Assembly (NCBI GenBank): GCA_027488935.1
Contig: JAIYAP010000026.1
Location: 1 to 64,000 of the forward strand
Origin: Saprospiraceae bacterium
GTDB taxonomy: Bacteria; Bacteroidota; Bacteroidia; Chitinophagales; Saprospiraceae
Direction: 5' to 3'
DNA: 64,000 bases
The notes beneath the pieces were generated by a model. It did no database searches. It saw nothing but the letters and a program-made list of their open reading frames with translations, and had not been told where the DNA came from. Made by a program: the position numbers and the translations under genes. Position 1 is the first letter of the stretch; each line of letters opens with the position of its first letter. Positions 26,547 to 35,920 of this stretch are shown here, one piece after another.

Positions 26547-26554
26547 TATATTTG
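26547..26554 (+). promoter_or_regulatory. -7 box immediately before the HhH-protein gene
   Basis: TATATTTG matches TANNTTTG and ends only 4 bp before the ATG at 26559. If used, the transcript would start at or beyond the first ATG, so it would be leaderless or translation would start at the next ATG (26571). Confidence 0.45.
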
Positions 26555-26558
26555 TTCC

Positions 26559-27341
26559 ATGAAACAAGAAATGACACTCGGCACCGCGAACAGAATCGTT
26601 CGCTTCTTCAACAGCGTTCAATCCGCATTCGAAATCGTTAAAGGGGTAAAAGATGACCCGGGCGACAACGAGACGGCGGTTTTTACCACCAAAGTGGCCA
26701 AGCGCATCCTCGAAGTGCGCAACAACCTCACCTCCTTCCGATTTGATTCCCTCGAACAAATTGATGCGATCCCCGGTGTGGGCCCCGACAAAATCGAAGA
26801 CCTTTATTACACCTTTGGTCGGCCTGCAGCGGAAGCATTTGAGTCTAATTTGTTCGATAAAAGCCTTTTATACGAGAATTGGACGGTGCTGCGGTACGAA
26901 TTTGTTTCCGAAACCGACGAAGCGCACCGCGCATTGGTGGACGATGCAACCGCCTTCCGCAAAGCCGTACACCAACTGGCTACACGGGCCGCCATGGAAA
27001 CCCAGGGATCTACCAGCGAGGAGGCCGAACGCAGCACAAGCAGCGTTTTAACTGATTATATCGATACCTATTCCAACAATACCCCGGAAGCTGCCATTGC
27101 TTTTGCACTTTGGTTTTTCCGGGTGGATGCCGATAATTGGTTTTCTTTCGACCGTATGCTGGTAGAAACCACCTTGTTTTTCGATTACCACAGCGATCCT
27201 TACGCGCCCCAGGAATTGCGCTTGTTCAAAGGCTTCGATAACAGCGTTCTGCTCAACCTGGTCAATCCGACAGACCTGGCAGTGACGGTCAACGACGCGG
27301 AACGGGTAATTACCCTTTGGGTGGTAGGCCTGGCGGATTAA
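26559..27341 (+). CDS. Helix-hairpin-helix protein of unknown function
   Basis: A 260-residue protein, probably cytoplasmic, with no signal peptide or membrane helix. Residues about 62-82 (FDSLEQIDAIPGVGPDKIEDL) form a helix-hairpin-helix motif with the IPGVGP turn, which in other proteins contacts the DNA backbone non-specifically or acts as a protein-protein module. The rest, rich in acidic residues and aromatic pairs (ALWFFRVDADNWFSFD), matches nothing I recognise. The next ATG (26571) is an alternative start. A strong hairpin terminator follows. Confidence 0.75.
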   Translation: MKQEMTLGTANRIVRFFNSVQSAFEIVKGVKDDPGDNETAVFTTKVAKRILEVRNNLTSFRFDSLEQIDAIPGVGPDKIEDLYYTFGRPAAEAFESNLFDKSLLYENWTVLRYEFVSETDEAHRALVDDATAFRKAVHQLATRAAMETQGSTSEEAERSTSSVLTDYIDTYSNNTPEAAIAFALWFFRVDADNWFSFDRMLVETTLFFDYHSDPYAPQELRLFKGFDNSVLLNLVNPTDLAVTVNDAERVITLWVVGLAD

Positions 27342-27358
27342 GCCGATAATAACATGAG

Positions 27359-27410
27359 TCATCCCGAATTTTAGTTTTCACCAAAATTCGGGATGACGCT
27401 GTTCTTTTTT
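27359..27410 (+). terminator. Hairpin terminator after the HhH-protein gene
   Basis: A 14-bp perfect stem (TCATCCCGAATTTT at 27359-27372 with AAAATTCGGGATGA at 27383-27396) and a 10-nt loop are followed by a T-rich run at 27402-27410. It is an inverted near-copy of the terminator at 27752-27791. Confidence 0.75.
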
Positions 27411-27482
27411 GAGATCTTTAGTTTGCGTTTCTTCCGGCATTGTTCAAATCCCGATTTTGCGACTTATTGACTTACAAATGTT

Positions 27483-27702
27483 CGACTTCTCCGAAGTCGT
27501 GAGCGGGTTCAAACATTGTATCTTTTCTACAAATGTTCGACCTCTCGCGAGGTCGTCGCGTTGCCCAATGATTTATTGATTTAAAATCATCTCCTTAAAA
27601 AGATACCTGGAACCTCAAAGGCAAAGCACTGACCTCCTTGGAGGTCAAATATTTGTAGCAACGCCCAATGGTATTTTTTCCGCACGACCTCGCTAGAGGT
27701 CG
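27483..27702. repeat. Cluster of four REP-like palindromes
   Basis: Four hairpin sequences share a GACCTC/GAGGTC-type stem: CGACTTCTCCGAAGTCG (27483-27499), CGACCTCTCGCGAGGTCG (27538-27555), GACCTCCTTGGAGGTC (27631-27646) and CGACCTCGCTAGAGGTCG (27685-27702). The first two are preceded by the same ACAAATGTT. They fill the convergent intergenic region 27342-27822, which has no gene. Stems differ by compensating changes, as in REP/BIME elements. Confidence 0.8.
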
Positions 27703-27751
27703 AATATCTTACCCAAATGTTTCCGCTTTGCTGGGTGTTCGGTAAAATGAA

Positions 27752-27791
27752 TAAAAAATCCCGAATTTTGGGTTTCACCAAAATTCGGGAT
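27752..27791 (-). terminator. Rho-independent terminator for the SprB-repeat adhesin gene
   Basis: On the minus strand a 12-bp perfect stem (arms 27780-27791 and 27758-27769, 10-nt loop) is followed at once by TTTTTAT. It lies about 30 bp after the stop of the leftward adhesin gene. A 22-bp segment (27780-27801) is the exact reverse complement of 27351-27372. Confidence 0.85.
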
Positions 27792-27822
27792 GACTCATGT
27801 TTATGCTTATTTGAAAGGTCTA

Positions 27823-30800
27823 TTACCGGAAAATAGTTACATCTCCACGGTAAACCAATACACGTCCGTCCAGGAACGTTACTTCAATGGCGTACACATA
27901 TACAGCAGGCTGTACATATTCACCTCTGAAGCGGCCATCCCAACCTTCAGAAGGCTGATTTTCTGGCAGGAAGTTGACCCGTTCGTACATTTTTTCGCCC
28001 CAGCGGTTAAATACCTGTAAGCTGTTTACTTTCTCCACGCCTTTGCCAATCCATGCATTGAAGTGGTCATTCAAGCCAGTTGGGTTGCCCGGGATAAAGA
28101 CGTTTGGAATATACACGTTACGGTTTGGATCAATATTAATGAGGATTGAACCAATACCGGTACAGCCTTTTTTATCGGTTACCGACAGGAAATACTTCTG
28201 ACTTTCGAAGGTATAAACCGTAGGGCGCAGGGAAGGCAAGTTCAACAAACGATCTGAAGGCGACCAGGCAAATGTTGCGATAGAGTCTTCAATGATGCCC
28301 GTGAAAATTGGGTTTAATTGAAGGGAGTCGCCCAATTCCAATTCAACTGAAGCTGGATTGAAGTCAATTTCAATTTGCGGTGGTTCCGGGATATTAATGG
28401 TATCTGTGAAAGAGCAAGTACCCGTTTGGTCGAAGTAGGAAACATAGTGAATACCGCCGCCAATCGAAATTGGGAAGGACGGGTTCAGGGTTACGCCATT
28501 GTCCACACTGTATTGGTATGGCCCACCTTTACCACCAAAAATGGTATCGACGCTCAAGATGATTTGGTCTCCAAAGCACTGAATTTCGTCCAGTGTATCC
28601 AGGCGACCAAAAATAGCATCTGGTTGTTCGAGTAGAATATTTTCCAACAAGCCAGTACAGCCTTCTGCATCTGTTACGGTTACGGCATATACCCCAGCAG
28701 GCTGGTTTAACAAGGGATTGGTGTTACCAACCGAACTGGTACCATTGGACCAGTTGTAAGTGAATGCGCCTGTGTTACCACCAACAATTGATAAACCAAT
28801 AACGCCATCATTTCCGCCAGCGCAAGTAGGTGGTATGCTGGTTGCATTATCCACAGCAAGCACGATTTGGCCAGGCTGCGCTACCGTAAAGGAGCTTACG
28901 CCGGTACAGCCTTTTGCATCGGTAATGGTCACTGCATAAATACCTGCAGACAGGTTATTTACAATCGGTGTATTGTTGGAATTGTTGGCATTTGGGCTCC
29001 ATTGATATTGGTAAGGAATACCATTACCACCTTCACCGCCGATGCCGATGCGTCCGTCCGAACCGCCAAAGCAGGAAACGGAATCAATTTGTTCTACAAA
29101 TGCACTAACCGCTGTTGGACTGGTTAGCGTCACGGTATCAATCAGGAAGCAACCGTTCAAATCGCTGATGGTCACAATATTTAAACCTGCACACAAATTT
29201 ACCCGATTAGAATCGGTCACCAAATCGGCCCATTGGAAGATAAAGGAACCGCTGCTGCCGTCGGAATAATTGGTGATCGGCGATGCTTCCCCGTCGCAGA
29301 TGCCAAAGCAACTTACATTTTTGATAAAGGTGATATCAAATACATTGGTGATCGCAGGAGGTTCGCTTAAGCAAAGTACGGCTGTCAGCGAACAATTTTC
29401 AATATCCCGAACAATCAGGGTATCGCAACCTGCTGCTGCGTTGAGCAGAATAGGTCCGGTAGCGCCCGTTGGTTTCCAAACAAACGTATAACCACCGTTG
29501 CCACCTGTTGCGGCCACAGAAATAATACCGTTTGAAAGGCCAGCGCAAGTTGGTTCCACAAAGGTAGTATCGCTCAAACTTAGCGGTGCCTTGGAAGCAA
29601 GTGTGAAGGTATCTGTGGTAGAACAACCACCCTGGTCCTTAATATTAAGGATATAATCACCGCCATTTAGTCCACAAACTGAATTTTCTGGACCAGTGAG
29701 GATCAGGCTTCCGTCTATATTGCTCCAAGTATAGGTCAGGTTATTACCCGCCACGGTAACCGTTAAACAGCCATCATTGCCGCATTTTACTTGTGTCGAA
29801 TCCAGTGCGGTGATTGCAGGTGGCGTAGGAATGGTAAGGGTAACACAAATGGTATCGGTACATCCATTTAAATCGGTAACCGTAGCGCAATAAGTGCCAG
29901 GACCGAGGTTTTCAATCAAGCGGGTTGTTTCGCCGTTGTTCCAAAGGTAATCATAGCTGGCAGGGTCAACAGTGGCCGTTCCACCGGTTCCCCGGATTTC
30001 AATACGACCGCTGGTTGGCTGGTCGCAAAGTGGATTGGTTTTAATATCGGCTACAGCAACAACAGCTGTGGGTTCCGTTACAACAAAAGTTGCTGATGCG
30101 ATACAACCGCTCACGGTGCCTACCGCCAAAACGTCATAACTATTGGCCGGAAGTCCGGAGTAACAAGAGGTTACTACGGATCCACTTGTTTGTGTAAAAC
30201 CAGGTGGTGACCAGAAGAAATTATAGTTGGCGTTGCCGGAAGCGGGTGTTTCAATTACTTGCACACAAATTTCACCATTGGTTGCGCCGTTACAACCGAT
30301 GTTAATGACGCTGGTGGTGTCAATTACCACCGTGCGTAAATTGCTTATGACTATATTATCGGTGAATGTACAGCCATTTTGATCCGTAATTGTTACAAAA
30401 TACGTACCAGCGCAACGGTTTGTAAGTGTAATCAAGCTGTCCTGACCAATTGCATCTGAAATTGCATTCGCAGGATTTCCATCTGGAGCGTAGGTCCATA
30501 CGTAATCATAGTTACCACCGGGATATTTTGTGCCACCCTCGGGTACATAACTGATGGTACCATTACATACGCCGGAGCAATCGGCAGGCGCAACAGTAAT
30601 GGGACCGTTATTTATGGGTGTTGGTTGGCCTAAGGTACCACTCGCAGAAGCAGAGCAGCCTGTTTGGCTATCTGTAACAATTAACGAATAAGTACCTGCA
30701 CCGATGCCGCTGAGGGTTTGCGTAGCAGGATGCGGGCCACCTGGGCCAGACCATGCGAAACTGATGTTTGGTCCTGGATTGGTGATCGAAGTGGTACCAA

Positions 30801-32499
30801 TGAAAACTTCAGCCGTTACGGAACCATCATTTAAACCACTACAAGTGGGCAAATCGGTCAGATTAAGTGCCGCTCCCAGCGATTCGATGTCGAGGGTAAG
30901 CAAAATAACAACGGTATCACCATTGCCATTATTATCAATCACCGAAATTTTGAAGTCGCCGTTGGTGCTGCTATTCATTGGAATATACAGGCCACCGTCG
31001 TTGGGTACAATGCCTTGTGAGGTAGGGCCGGTGACCAATTTTTCTATAGTTACCTCGTAGGGTGCAATACCGCCACTTGGTTTTACTTTGATCAATGCGT
31101 TTCCAAAGCAAAGGGTATCGATGTCCAGTACGCAGGCCAATGGTTTGAAACCGACACAAGCTTGACCGGTATCGGCCGTGACCGCCTGAATCAAGCCCAC
31201 ATTATTTTCAATGATAACGGGGGTTGGTGTATTGGTAAAGCCCAGGGTCGTACATTCATCAAGTGCACCGATTACATCGAAACACACAGAAAAAAGGGTA
31301 CCTCCGTTGGCAATCACGATGGGCGCACCAACCGGATTGTTGTCAAACACCGAAACACCCAGTTGACCCAGGGTAATATTTTGTGTATTAAAATTGCTTG
31401 CAGTAAAGCCGTCGATAGAAGGATCGGCATTGTTAAAGCCCGTATATTGGAGAATGGTAGGATCCCAAGTCATTGAAAACGAGGCAGCAACGCTGTTGAA
31501 GTTTTCAACGGTAACCGGGATACAAATATTAGAGCCAGGAGGTGCTGTTACCTGCGGGAAAGACAATACAACGTTGTCGGTTGCATTACAAGTGCCCATG
31601 GTTATTTCAAAGGTGTGTCCGCAGCTGATACCGTCTTCTACCGTTACGACATAAACGCCTGGTTGAGGCGCAGAGAAAATAACGTCGGCACTGTGGTATA
31701 ATTGCGAAATAGAAGGTGTTTGAATCAAGGCCTTTACATTCGGATTGCTTTTGAGTGCAATATTAATGGTGTAAACGGCTGTTGGCTCAAATTCCGGGTA
31801 TCCACCCTGAATACGGAATTTACCCAGGCAATCATTGCCAAAATTGGTAGAAATACCGCTTTCTGTGATTGCATTGAGGTAAACGACAGAAAATGCTGCG
31901 GCTGTATTTACATTGACACAAGGTCCTGCAGGGAAGCCCACCTGGGTCGATTCAAACCCAATGGGATTGAAAACGTCCAAGGTAATTGGTGCAAAAAACA
32001 ATTCTACAGGTTGGCCAGCATTAAAGGTGTTTTGCAAAACGCCGGTATTGAAAAACCATGCATCGCCTTCAGGATTGGTACCGGTATAAACCCAAATTCC
32101 GTTGGCACCACCTGGTGTTAAACAGGGATCGGTGATGACGGTTTGAAGATTATCGCCCACGATGGTAGGATTGCAATTGTAAAATGCCCAACCGATACCG
32201 CCTGGCGTTGCAGGAATTGGGTCGCCACTAATATCGGCATCGCCATTATGGTTGATGAAAAGGGAGTCACCAAAGCACAGGAAAATCTGGTTCAGGTTGA
32301 GATCATTGCTTTGGGTGTTAACACCAGGACTTCCCAGTTGAAACGTTCCCGCGAAGTTACAGACCGATTCAGGGGAGTGGGTACCACTAAAATCGGGTTT
32401 AACTGGATACGGGACAGAGATGTTCTGAGGAACCTGGGCGAGCAGGTGCGTGGCGTTGAAGGCCATGCACACAAACAGGAGGATTAGAATTCTTTGCAT
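27823..32499 (-). CDS. SprB-repeat and cohesin-domain adhesin with T9SS type B sorting domain
   Basis: A 1558-residue surface adhesin. The start at 32499 gives the signal peptide MQRILILLFVCMAFNATHLLAQ; the longer frame adds 33 residues. About residues 306-445 look like a cohesin-type domain (VTVENFNSVAASFSMTWDP, then TLFSVCFDV). From about 455 to 1420 come some ten or more SprB repeats, each with CFGxxDG-like openings and V(T/I)DxxGC endings. The final 100 residues (YIPNVFIPGNPTGLNDHF to GDVTIFR) are the gliding-motility type B sorting domain. Type B substrates such as SprB need a SprF/PorP partner; none is adjacent, but one is encoded at 43285-44253. The protein probably mediates adhesion or gliding. 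Confidence 0.92.
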   Translation of the reverse strand: MQRILILLFVCMAFNATHLLAQVPQNISVPYPVKPDFSGTHSPESVCNFAGTFQLGSPGVNTQSNDLNLNQIFLCFGDSLFINHNGDADISGDPIPATPGGIGWAFYNCNPTIVGDNLQTVITDPCLTPGGANGIWVYTGTNPEGDAWFFNTGVLQNTFNAGQPVELFFAPITLDVFNPIGFESTQVGFPAGPCVNVNTAAAFSVVYLNAITESGISTNFGNDCLGKFRIQGGYPEFEPTAVYTINIALKSNPNVKALIQTPSISQLYHSADVIFSAPQPGVYVVTVEDGISCGHTFEITMGTCNATDNVVLSFPQVTAPPGSNICIPVTVENFNSVAASFSMTWDPTILQYTGFNNADPSIDGFTASNFNTQNITLGQLGVSVFDNNPVGAPIVIANGGTLFSVCFDVIGALDECTTLGFTNTPTPVIIENNVGLIQAVTADTGQACVGFKPLACVLDIDTLCFGNALIKVKPSGGIAPYEVTIEKLVTGPTSQGIVPNDGGLYIPMNSSTNGDFKISVIDNNGNGDTVVILLTLDIESLGAALNLTDLPTCSGLNDGSVTAEVFIGTTSITNPGPNISFAWSGPGGPHPATQTLSGIGAGTYSLIVTDSQTGCSASASGTLGQPTPINNGPITVAPADCSGVCNGTISYVPEGGTKYPGGNYDYVWTYAPDGNPANAISDAIGQDSLITLTNRCAGTYFVTITDQNGCTFTDNIVISNLRTVVIDTTSVINIGCNGATNGEICVQVIETPASGNANYNFFWSPPGFTQTSGSVVTSCYSGLPANSYDVLAVGTVSGCIASATFVVTEPTAVVAVADIKTNPLCDQPTSGRIEIRGTGGTATVDPASYDYLWNNGETTRLIENLGPGTYCATVTDLNGCTDTICVTLTIPTPPAITALDSTQVKCGNDGCLTVTVAGNNLTYTWSNIDGSLILTGPENSVCGLNGGDYILNIKDQGGCSTTDTFTLASKAPLSLSDTTFVEPTCAGLSNGIISVAATGGNGGYTFVWKPTGATGPILLNAAAGCDTLIVRDIENCSLTAVLCLSEPPAITNVFDITFIKNVSCFGICDGEASPITNYSDGSSGSFIFQWADLVTDSNRVNLCAGLNIVTISDLNGCFLIDTVTLTSPTAVSAFVEQIDSVSCFGGSDGRIGIGGEGGNGIPYQYQWSPNANNSNNTPIVNNLSAGIYAVTITDAKGCTGVSSFTVAQPGQIVLAVDNATSIPPTCAGGNDGVIGLSIVGGNTGAFTYNWSNGTSSVGNTNPLLNQPAGVYAVTVTDAEGCTGLLENILLEQPDAIFGRLDTLDEIQCFGDQIILSVDTIFGGKGGPYQYSVDNGVTLNPSFPISIGGGIHYVSYFDQTGTCSFTDTINIPEPPQIEIDFNPASVELELGDSLQLNPIFTGIIEDSIATFAWSPSDRLLNLPSLRPTVYTFESQKYFLSVTDKKGCTGIGSILINIDPNRNVYIPNVFIPGNPTGLNDHFNAWIGKGVEKVNSLQVFNRWGEKMYERVNFLPENQPSEGWDGRFRGEYVQPAVYVYAIEVTFLDGRVLVYRGDVTIFR

Positions 32500-32815
32500 T
32501 CGAGCGTAAGATTTACAAAGGTTGATGGATATGTTCAGAAAGCGGGATTTTTGCATCTTGTTAGGATACCTTTTATATGAAACGCGCTGTTTGAACAAGA
32601 TGACTTTAACTATTTTAGGTCGGGATTAGGATTAAAATGCCCCTAAAACTAGGCGCATCGCGATAAGTGGCCGCAAAATTAGGCAATAAGCCGCGATCTA
32701 ACATATCAAACACAAAACAAATGTTTGAATATTTCGGGCAGTTTTAATGGGGACGCCACAAAACGGCGCTTTAACATTTTTTATTGCAACTTTTATAACT
32801 GCTTTCTGTTGGCGG
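32500..32815. other. Intergenic region upstream of the adhesin gene
   Basis: A 316-bp AT-rich stretch between hutI and the adhesin gene on the same strand. It should contain the adhesin promoter. No gene, strong hairpin or repeat was recognised. Confidence 0.5.
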
Positions 32816-34054
32816 CTAGTGTACCTGGCCATTTAAGATAATGTGTTGTACAATATCGCTTCCAAACGCATAAGGCAAATAAGCGATTGACGGTATTGGC
32901 TTGGTAATGAACAAGTTGGCTTTTTTTCCTTCCGCAATACTGCCATAATCGTCGGCCAGTTCGAGTGCGCAAGCCCCATTCAGGGTGGCCGCATAAATCG
33001 CTTCTTCCGGCAGCATGTTCATTTTTATGCAGGCAAGCGCAACAACGAACGACATTTTGCCCGACGGAGATGATCCTGGGTTGTAATCACTGGCCAGTAC
33101 TACGGGTAGGCCCGCATCAATCATTTGGCGCGCTGGGGCGAATGGGATACCCAGAAAAAAAGCACAAGAAGGCAAAAGTGTTGGAAGGGTATGGCCATCC
33201 AGCAAGGCTGCAATTTCTTCCGGGCCGGTGTATTCCAGATGATCCACAGAGATTGCCCCATTTGCAACCCCTACTTGTACGCCACCGCTGTAATCGAGTT
33301 CATTGGCGTGGATTTTGGGTTTTAAACCGTATTGCCAGGCTGCTTTTAAAATCTGGTCCGTTTCTGCTACCGTAAAAAAGCCGCGATCGCAAAACACATC
33401 ACAATAATCGGCCAATTGTTCGGCAGCTACTTGTGGCAACATCTGATGGATAATCAGATTTATGTAGGCTTCGCGCTGCTGTTTATATTCGAGGGGAATT
33501 GCATGGGCACCCAAAAAGCTTGCTTTAATTGGAATGGGGCTTTTTTCTTTTAAACGGCGAATCACCCGCAACATTTTCAATTCACTTTCCAGGGTAAGGC
33601 CATAACCGCTTTTAATTTCAATCGCCCCAGTGCCGTAGCCAATCACTTCTTGCAATCGGTTCCAGGCTGTTTCATACAAATCATCTTCCGAACAAACTTG
33701 CAAACGCCTGGCCGAATTCAGGATACCACCGCCACGCGCTGCAATTTCTTCATAGGAAAGTCCTTTGATGCGATCTACAAATTCTTCCTCCCGGGCTGCA
33801 GCAAAAACAATGTGGGTATGCGAATCACACCAAGAGGGGAACACCATGCCGCCTTCAGCATCAATGATCGTATCTGCCCGTTCGGGACAAGCCTCCATGG
33901 GGCCAAATGCTTTGATTAGGGTATCTTCACACAATAAAAATGCATTTTGCAGACACGGAAGTTGGGCCATTTCGGGGCCTTTTACCGCTGTTCGGCGACG
34001 CGTTTTATCGGCCAGCACGAGGGTATGAATATTTCGAATCAACAAAGATGCCAT
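32816..34054 (-). CDS. hutI: Imidazolonepropionase
   Basis: A 412-residue amidohydrolase-superfamily enzyme that opens the imidazolone ring of 4-imidazolone-5-propanoate to N-formimino-L-glutamate, the third step of histidine breakdown. Metal-binding motifs are visible: DSHTHIVFA (HxH, near residue 82), the histidine in SFLGAHAIP, the one in KIHANELDYSGG, and the aspartate in LASDYNPGSSPSG. Length is standard. No other hut genes lie in the window, so the pathway must be completed elsewhere. The gene sits 72 bp downstream of rmuC on the same strand. Confidence 0.95.
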   Translation of the reverse strand: MASLLIRNIHTLVLADKTRRRTAVKGPEMAQLPCLQNAFLLCEDTLIKAFGPMEACPERADTIIDAEGGMVFPSWCDSHTHIVFAAAREEEFVDRIKGLSYEEIAARGGGILNSARRLQVCSEDDLYETAWNRLQEVIGYGTGAIEIKSGYGLTLESELKMLRVIRRLKEKSPIPIKASFLGAHAIPLEYKQQREAYINLIIHQMLPQVAAEQLADYCDVFCDRGFFTVAETDQILKAAWQYGLKPKIHANELDYSGGVQVGVANGAISVDHLEYTGPEEIAALLDGHTLPTLLPSCAFFLGIPFAPARQMIDAGLPVVLASDYNPGSSPSGKMSFVVALACIKMNMLPEEAIYAATLNGACALELADDYGSIAEGKKANLFITKPIPSIAYLPYAFGSDIVQHIILNGQVH

Positions 34055-34126
34055 AACACACTTGATTAAAGCCGCAAAATTACGTTTTGATTTGGGTTTG
34101 AGGTATTTATTCTATGGAAAAGTAGT

Positions 34127-35467
34127 TCACGAATGCAAATCCAGGTCCGCATTGGCGGGCGGGACATCTTCTTTCTGCGATTCCAGCAGGTCCTGTGGCA
34201 ACATTTTATTGTTTTTTGCCCCCAGCGCCCTTATTTTTTCGGCTTTGCCAATCAGGGTATCGCCCGGCCGGCTGGCATTGGTGAGTTTGTGCATGGCAGC
34301 GTCGTAGGCCTCCCGCGCAAGATCGAGGCGTATGCCGATGGCGCGCAAGTCTTCCACAAAAGCCACAAATTTGTCGTACAACAGGCCGCTTTGCCGGGCA
34401 ATTTCTAGTACAGAGCGCGATTGTTTTTCTTGTTTCCACAACAATGCCACAGTACGCATGGTAGAAAGCAGGCTGGAAGCACTGACCAGAATGATGTTGC
34501 GCTCAATGGCATCGGTAAATAAACGCGGATCGGCCTGGGCTGCTGTACTAAGGGCACTTTCGAGCGGAATAAACAGCAAAAGATAGTCGGGCGTATGCAA
34601 TTGATGCAACTGTTGGTAGTTTTTTCGGCTCAGGTTGTCTATGTGCGCGCGAATGCTCTCGATGTGTGCTTTCAGGTGTCGTTCGCGCTGGGTAGGGTCG
34701 TTTTCGTTAAAAAAACGTTCAAATGCCGTCAGCGAAACTTTTGCATCTATAATAAGGTGTTTGTCGTCGGGCAGGTGGATAATGAAATCGGGGCGTTTGG
34801 CACTGCCCTGGTCGTCTCGCAGGGTGTTTTGTGCTATAAAATGGATTCCTTTCGACAGTCCTGATTTTTCCAGCAGTACCTCCAGTTGCATTTCCCCCCA
34901 GTCGCCTTGCACTTTGCTTTGTCCTTTCAGGGCGCCCACCAAATTGTTAGCATCTTGACTGAGCTGCATATTCATTTGGTGCAACTGCTCAATTTCGCGT
35001 TTCAAACTGGCTTTTTCTCGGGTTTCTTCTAAAAATTTGCGTTCAATATTGCTTTCAAATTCCTGGATTTTTTCCCGCAAAGGCGCTAAAATGCCTTGCA
35101 TCTGCTGCGCATTTTTGTCGGTAAAATGCCTGCTTTTTTCTTCGAGTAGTCGGTTGGCAATGTTTTCAAATTCTGTTTTAAACCGGACTTGTAATTGCTC
35201 TAATTCTCCTTTTTGATGCACCAGTCGGTCTTCCAGGTGTTGGATGGTTTGATCCCGAGCAGAAACGAGGGCTTGCGCAGTTCGAATTTCCTGCTCTTTG
35301 GCCTGAAGTTCGGTGCGCAACATTTCGTGCTGCGTCACGATGGTTTGGTAAAGTTCGCGCGATACCATGGCCTCGGTGGTTAATGGCCCTTTTTTCTGTT
35401 GTAAAAGCAGCAAGGCAAGCACGAGGATGACCGCCCCGCCAATAAAAAGTATGATCAAATTATCCAT
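34127..35467 (-). CDS. rmuC: DNA recombination protein RmuC
   Basis: A 446-residue RmuC-family protein. Starting at 35467 gives an N-terminal membrane anchor (MDNLIILFIGGAVILVLALL), matching family architecture; the longer frame to 35638 adds 57 residues without features. A coiled coil spans about 35-190. The RmuC nuclease-like domain follows with GDWGEMQLEVLLEKSGL, RPDFIIHLPDDKHLIIDAKV and LLFIPLESAL. RmuC proteins limit rearrangement at inverted repeats; the biochemical activity is inferred from a restriction-endonuclease-like fold. hutI follows on the same strand. Confidence 0.95.
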   Translation of the reverse strand: MDNLIILFIGGAVILVLALLLLQQKKGPLTTEAMVSRELYQTIVTQHEMLRTELQAKEQEIRTAQALVSARDQTIQHLEDRLVHQKGELEQLQVRFKTEFENIANRLLEEKSRHFTDKNAQQMQGILAPLREKIQEFESNIERKFLEETREKASLKREIEQLHQMNMQLSQDANNLVGALKGQSKVQGDWGEMQLEVLLEKSGLSKGIHFIAQNTLRDDQGSAKRPDFIIHLPDDKHLIIDAKVSLTAFERFFNENDPTQRERHLKAHIESIRAHIDNLSRKNYQQLHQLHTPDYLLLFIPLESALSTAAQADPRLFTDAIERNIILVSASSLLSTMRTVALLWKQEKQSRSVLEIARQSGLLYDKFVAFVEDLRAIGIRLDLAREAYDAAMHKLTNASRPGDTLIGKAEKIRALGAKNNKMLPQDLLESQKEDVPPANADLDLHS

Positions 35468-35690
35468 AAACGCGTCGTAAGACTGCAAATATAAGTCAAT
35501 TTGTTTTGTTTGTTTTGAATAAAAAATTTTTTGTTTGACAAGTCCGAGAATTGCTTCCATTTGGAGGATCTGGGGCATTGGCGGGAAAAAATATCGAACA
35601 CCGAATTTCGAAGTGTCGCGTTGTTCCTGGCCAAGCAAATAACCAATGCCAATAGCAGCGCTCCTTTATTTCGAAATTCGATGAAAATGG

Positions 35691-35745
35691 GCGGCGCCCT
35701 CTTAACTCCGTGTAACTCCATACCTCCAAGTTTCTCCGTGTAACC
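35691..35745. repeat. 55-bp dispersed direct repeat, copy 1
   Basis: Matches 36651-36705 at 53 of 55 positions, exactly 960 bp away. It is rich in TCCGTGTAAC units. The two copies bracket the small gene at 35921-36457. Confidence 0.9.
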
Positions 35746-35802
35746 TCTTTTTTTCTCCAGGTCCGAAAATTATGTTACAACGATAAGATATTTGATAAAA
35801 GA

Positions 35803-35833
35803 ACGGCCGCCCAAGTTTTCCTCGGGCGGCCGT
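35803..35833 (-). terminator. GC-rich hairpin after the small exported-protein gene
   Basis: A perfect 10-bp stem (ACGGCCGCCC with GGGCGGCCGT) and an 11-nt loop. On the minus strand it is followed by TCTTTTATC, so it probably terminates the gene ending at 35921. Confidence 0.65.
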
Positions 35834-35920
35834 AATCAAAGTTACCAATCTGTATTGTCACCAGGACTGTTCTTCCACTCAGTTACCCGGTTTTTTTGTG
35901 TTTGTTGTCTGTGTTATCCC

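Larger units (their letters stand above)
35468..35920. other. Intergenic region with a repeat copy and a terminator
   Basis: This 453-bp gap contains the direct-repeat copy at 35691-35745 and the hairpin at 35803-35833, listed separately. The remainder should include the rmuC promoter. No gene was recognised. Confidence 0.6.

Noticed and set aside
27483-27702. Cluster of tRNA or other structured RNA genes
   Set aside because: The palindromes are simple hairpins with short loops; no cloverleaf or conserved RNA motif was seen.
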